Shown: piece after piece, positions 60,502-64,000 of the stretch
Layout: every line of letters begins with the position of its first letter
Position numbering within the stretch: position 1 is the stretch's first letter
From: Rhizoclosmatium globosum
Lineage: Eukaryota; Chytridiomycota; Chytridiomycetes; Chytridiales; Chytriomycetaceae
DNA: 64,000 bases
Direction of reading: 5' to 3'
NCBI GenBank assembly: GCA_002104985.1
Contig: MCGO01000055.1
Coordinates: 62,001 to 126,000, forward strand
Translations under genes and position numbers: made by a program
The notes under the pieces: model-generated
Told to the model about the DNA's origin: nothing
The model's input: only the letters and a program-made list of their open reading frames with translations
Databases searched by the model: none

Positions 60502-61586
60502 CTAAACCATCGAAACGTAAGCGCTTCCAATTCTTTGACCAGACCGATTCGTGAATTGATGAACAACAACCTCGCATTCAATCGTATCGATATCAATCGA
60601 AACCGGAACTCCATCCTCACCCGCCAAAAACACAAGCGTATAAAGCGCAAGCTCATACTCTGGCGAAACACCAATCAAAAACGTACTGATGGGCTTCAGA
60701 TGTCCGTTCCACTCCAACTGGAACCCAAGAACGTGCTCATTACCCGTTGGTTTCGCTCCACGCCCTTGCTTGCTCTTAGGGAGGATGAAACCACGGTAAT
60801 CCGCGCGTCCTGCTTTCTCTTCAATTGCAAAAACGATCCAGTTATGGAACCCAATGACTTCTTCGTCCGCACTTCACCGACAAAGGCATGTTCAAAGGCG
60901 GAAGAATCGTTCTTGACGACTCGTTTGTATAGCTCGAACCAGATTGAATGGAGTTGGTCTTTGAACTGAGAGGGGTCAGATGAAACAAGCTTCTTTGCAA
61001 TCAGGTATTTGTGAAGGTACTGGATAGGACCTGTCTTGTAGATTTCATCAATGAAGGCCTTTTCCTCACGTAACCGGGCATCTGTAATTGTTTCAGCGAC
61101 GCCGTCTTCTGCAGTGAAGTTATCCAAGAGTGCCAAGAACCTTGCGTATGTGGGTTTAGACTTCAGGTGAGCAATGTCGAGTCCAGAGAAGAGCGGGTCT
61201 GAGGCCCTGTCGTTCTCGTTGCTAACATAGGTCTTTTGCTGCAAGTTTAAGCGGAAGTCTTTTCCGGGATTGAGGCGGTTTGCATCGAGGGCAAAGAGTT
61301 TGCGGCCGCGAGACTGAGTGATCTGAGTTCATCGTTTGAGACTTGGATTGAAGTTGAGGCGATTGTTGTTGGTTTGAACCAGTTGCGACGAGGAAGGGCT
61401 TTTGGGGCTGTGGCTGAAGTTCGATGGGAGGTTGTTGGACAGACTGGGGCGGTGGTCCTGGTGGCTGGGCGTACTGTTGCTGTTGTTGTTGTTGTTGTTG
61501 TTGGTACTGTTGTTGTTGCGGTTGCTGCGATGAATTCTGCTGCCCTTGTCCAAGGCAGGCACAGAGTAGTTGCAGAATGCGTCCAT
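60502..61586 (-). CDS. EndoU (XendoU)-family endoribonuclease, copy 2
   Basis: The N-terminus contains LLCACLGQGQQ and a polyglutamine tract (coded 61480-61530), followed by AAAKLFALDANRLNPG. The core has EEKAFIDEIYKTGPIQYLHK, FEHAFVGE with the first catalytic His, and VIGFHNWIVFA with the second; the catalytic Lys and the end block read HLKPISTFLIGVSPEYELAL. All catalytic residues of the family are therefore visible. Frame breaks of one base lie near 60865, 61300 and 61570. Adjacent copy 1 shares sequence throughout, so the two are tandem duplicates. The likely role is cleavage of structured or uridine-rich RNA in the nucleus or cytosol; no signal peptide is visible. Confidence 0.72.
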
Positions 61587-62340
61587 CAGTGGTGCGTTTT
61601 TCGAAACAATTTGACACCCCCCAGATCCTGATGCATCTCAACTACTATACGATGAGCTCAGGCAGAGAGTCCCTGCACACATATACTAATCTACAAGTAT
61701 ACATAGATGTGTATCCACCAAAAGTATCCATTTGGTCAACATTAACGAGCCACCCAAGCCGCCAACTACCCAATTTTTTTGCAAAGACGCAGGTCACGCA
61801 ACCAAGACCTTACGCCTCCTCGCCACCTTTCGAAAAAATCAATAAAAAGAAGAGAAGGAACCCTGGTGGAATGCATCCACAGAAAAAGCCACTTTCCCGA
61901 AATCACATCATATGATCAGTCCAGTCTCATTCATCACCTCCATTGCCCTTTCTCTGCTGCTGGTCTCTTGGCGCCACGCCACTGCTAGGCTTTCAAGTCC
62001 CTTCTATTGAACTGACAGGCAGATCACTTGTTTCTCATGAACGGCAAGATGTTGGGGCTCAAGTTGTAAGAGTTTCGGTGCACAGAGCTCCTTCTACAAA
62101 ACCAACATGATGTGAATTCCTTGGAATGATTGAGACTCTGTTGTGTGTGGCACAAAGCTGACTACCGATGGATGGTTGGCAGCACGACAGATAAAACGAC
62201 GTATTCATTTAATATACCAGCAACATAAAAAACAATAAAGTGGATGTGAGAGCAACAATATTAGATTTCATTGACGTCTCAAATAAGGATGGTACGAAAA
62301 CAAATAGGAATCCCCGAGAAAAAGTTGTTTAAAAGGTGAG
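61587..62340. other. Intergenic stretch without a supported gene
   Basis: About 750 bases between the EndoU copy 2 start and the stop of the histidine phosphatase. It shows no long frame, no tRNA-like or repeat structure that I can see, and AATAAAG near 62230 that could end the phosphatase transcript. Confidence 0.4.
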
Positions 62341-63436
62341 TTACAAACGAGCTAAGTGGGCAGTGTCGTTCAAGACGACAGCTCTAAAAACAATATCGTT
62401 TGGATGGGCTAGAGTAGGATTTAAAGCTTTGCCGACTGCACGAGTGACTGTATTTGGGGTGGTTGGCAGCGATGCACCAACAGCATCAATCATAGAAGGT
62501 CCCCGATTCAGAATCGTTTGCACGCCATTCACAAATCTCCTCTTCAATTCATCGTCTTTGCACTCTCTGGATCCAAAATAACAGCATCCAGGACATTTAT
62601 GCATGTGTTTGCGTGGTGGTATGTGTTCATGTAGGATAAGTCATGGTTCAGGATGGATGCGAGGATGATTCTAATGAGACGACCGTGCAGGACGAATGCA
62701 ATATTTTGTTCAGTGGGGAGGCATTGACGGAGAATGTTGTAGATTGCAGGGACGGCGCGGGCTTCAACGTCTATGGGGCTTTCGCCGCCGCCTGGAGAAG
62801 CAGCTGGTATTTTTTGAAAGAGGGAAGAGTGAGTTATTGGTTGGTTTGCGAGTAGGTTGGTGCAGTGGAATAGGAGGAGCATCAGAGACAAACACACAAA
62901 CACACACAGGACCCATGCATTCGTCATCTCCTACAGCCAAACAAAGAAAGCGGATAGTTACCATCAAAGTTTCCGTCCTCCCAGGCCTTCCACAGATCTG
63001 TAATACCCTTTGTCGGAGGCAAGCCCTCCCACTCGCCCCATGAGATCTCCACGAGGTCCTTGAGTTCTATCGTGCGAGCATTTGGATGGAATTGTTTGAT
63101 GTAGTTTGCCGTTTCCGCCGTTCTCTGCCAGTTCCAAGTCGGGCGATGAGTCACCGCCACCAACCAACCAACCAACCAACCAACCAACCAAAACAAACAA
63201 ACCTTCAACGTCGACACAACGACCAAATCGACCTTTTCTGATTCGAAGCGTTTGCCAAGCGCCGCGGCCTGGGCTTTTCCGAGGATCGAAAGCGGCAGAT
63301 CGACGCCCGAGCCCTGCATCATCCCGCTGGCGTTCGCGTCTGTCTCGCCGTGCCGGATAAAGTACACGCGCTTGGCTGTCGTCGATGGCGGGAGCGGTGC
63401 TGCTGTCAACGGCGGGAATCCGGGAAGCGCGGCCAT
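62341..63436 (-). CDS. Histidine phosphatase superfamily (phosphoglycerate-mutase-like) protein
   Basis: Start at 63436 gives MAALPGFPPLTAAPLPPS. The catalytic RHG motif is VYFIRHGETDANA. A conserved GxxLPLSxxGxAQA stretch follows, then the second half of the active site in FVLHGRLIRIIL (the base His). The first intron is 63125-63202 (78 nt) and contains a CCAA repeat; another lies near 62830-62960. A one-base break near 62585 separates LDPES from KDDELKRRF. Members of this group use fructose bisphosphate, phosphoglycerate or other phosphate esters as substrate; the Gly-rich MMQGSGVD fits a broad-specificity phosphatase, but substrate cannot be named. Confidence 0.75.
63159..63192. repeat. 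CCAA tetranucleotide microsatellite in an intron
   Basis: Eight tandem CCAA units, with a few flanking imperfect ones, inside the first intron of the histidine phosphatase close to its 5' splice site (on the gene strand the repeat reads TTGG). Confidence 0.9.
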
Positions 63437-63592
63437 GTGGTATGTGGTGGTGTGTGTGAGAGGTTGTTTGAGGAAATTCAATTCAATCCAAAGCGATAAG
63501 ATTAGCGATAGAGAACTATTCAATTAATAATACGAAAAAGAGAAACTGTATATAGAAGGTTGCATGGTTGGATTGTCATTTTGATCGCAAGA

Positions 63593-64000
63593 ATGTCGTC
63601 AAGTCATCAACCACCACCTTTCCTCGCTGGCCTTTCAATCCGCCGTCTCTCAAACATTCACTTACCTGAAATATCATTTGATATCCAGGAGACACATGAA
63701 GCTCAAGATCCAGCGGGTGTATCTGAAATCATATACGAACGCCTTGATGCTGTAAAAGAGCGAGAACGGCGATCGATCCTCAGAGCATTAAAGAAGTGCT
63801 GCTGTTGTATTCCAGGAGATGCTTGGGTGAGAAGACTTCATGTGGAATTAAACTTGCTGATGATGATGATCCAGGAACAAGAATATGCCCCCATCTCTCC
63901 CACTTTATCAGAACCCTCCGATGATCCTGAACCATCTAGCTTCTTTACATACAAACCATCAAAGAACATTGTTGATCCATGTGGTCTCTCCATCATTGAA
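63593..64000 (+). CDS. Unrecognised gene, 5' part only
   Basis: Opens MSSSHQPPPFLAGLSIRRLS at 63593 and stays open to the right edge, 136 codons. Contains the cysteine cluster LKKCCCCIPGDAW and acidic/Ser regions. A stretch of 48 bases (GTGAGA...CCAG near 63829-63876) has splice signals and no stop, so it may be an in-frame intron. No domain recognised. It is divergent from the histidine phosphatase, 156 bases away. Confidence 0.45.
   Translation, partial: MSSSHQPPPFLAGLSIRRLSNIHLPEISFDIQETHEAQDPAGVSEIIYERLDAVKERERRSILRALKKCCCCIPGDAWVRRLHVELNLLMMMIQEQEYAPISPTLSEPSDDPEPSSFFTYKPSKNIVDPCGLSIIE

Overview
The window is nuclear DNA of a zoosporic (flagellated) fungus, most likely a chytrid or close relative. 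Genes are close together on both strands and broken by many short GT-AG introns, mostly about 45-80 nt. Many genes are of fungal type: MNN1/GT71 glycosyltransferases, Osm1-like fumarate reductase, a Vps10 receptor, Ppn1-like endopolyphosphatase, a Gap1-type amino-acid permease and Erg10-type thiolase. Against ordinary Dikarya, the window also carries three genes of the motile-cilium toolkit: DRC4/GAS8, an STK36/Fused-like kinase and an STK33-like kinase. These assignments come from reading the translations by eye; no search was run.

Layout. 0-7.4 kb: end of an upstream gene, then two GT71 paralogues in inverted orientation flanking a PH-domain protein and a C2H2 zinc-finger protein. 7.5-14.9 kb: a very large Vps10 sorting receptor with three VPS10 domains. 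15.0-16.5 kb: tandem cytochrome b561-like membrane proteins. 16.5-21.8 kb: fumarate reductase with a cytochrome b5 domain, then neutral ceramidase. 21.9-25.0 kb: DRC4, a small secreted protein, an acetyltransferase. 25.1-28.6 kb: an MT-A70 methyltransferase-fold protein facing an acetyl-CoA acetyltransferase. 28.7-35.1 kb: a CHASE-like sensor protein, a flavin-reductase-like protein, a small membrane protein, GINS subunit Psf1 and a glutamine-rich zinc-finger protein. 35.6-44.6 kb: an accessory-looking block with five tandem seven-helix receptors and two members (one dead) of an unrecognised family. 44.7-55.6 kb: Fused-like kinase, alpha/beta hydrolase, Ppn1-like phosphatase, amino-acid permease, short-chain dehydrogenase and a third member of the unrecognised family. 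55.8-64 kb: STK33-like kinase, dephospho-CoA kinase, two tandem EndoU ribonuclease paralogues (one lacking a catalytic histidine), a histidine phosphatase and an incomplete gene.

The most notable points are the receptor array, the triple VPS10 receptor with a terminal DxxLL sorting signal, the MT-A70 protein with DPPL instead of DPPW, the EndoU pair, the CHASE-like sensor without an output domain, the three-member MIGQ family, and a start codon apparently split by an intron. A strong caveat applies throughout. About half of the genes show single-base frame breaks at otherwise well conserved positions. This looks like consensus error of the assembly rather than real decay, so boundaries near such breaks are approximate.
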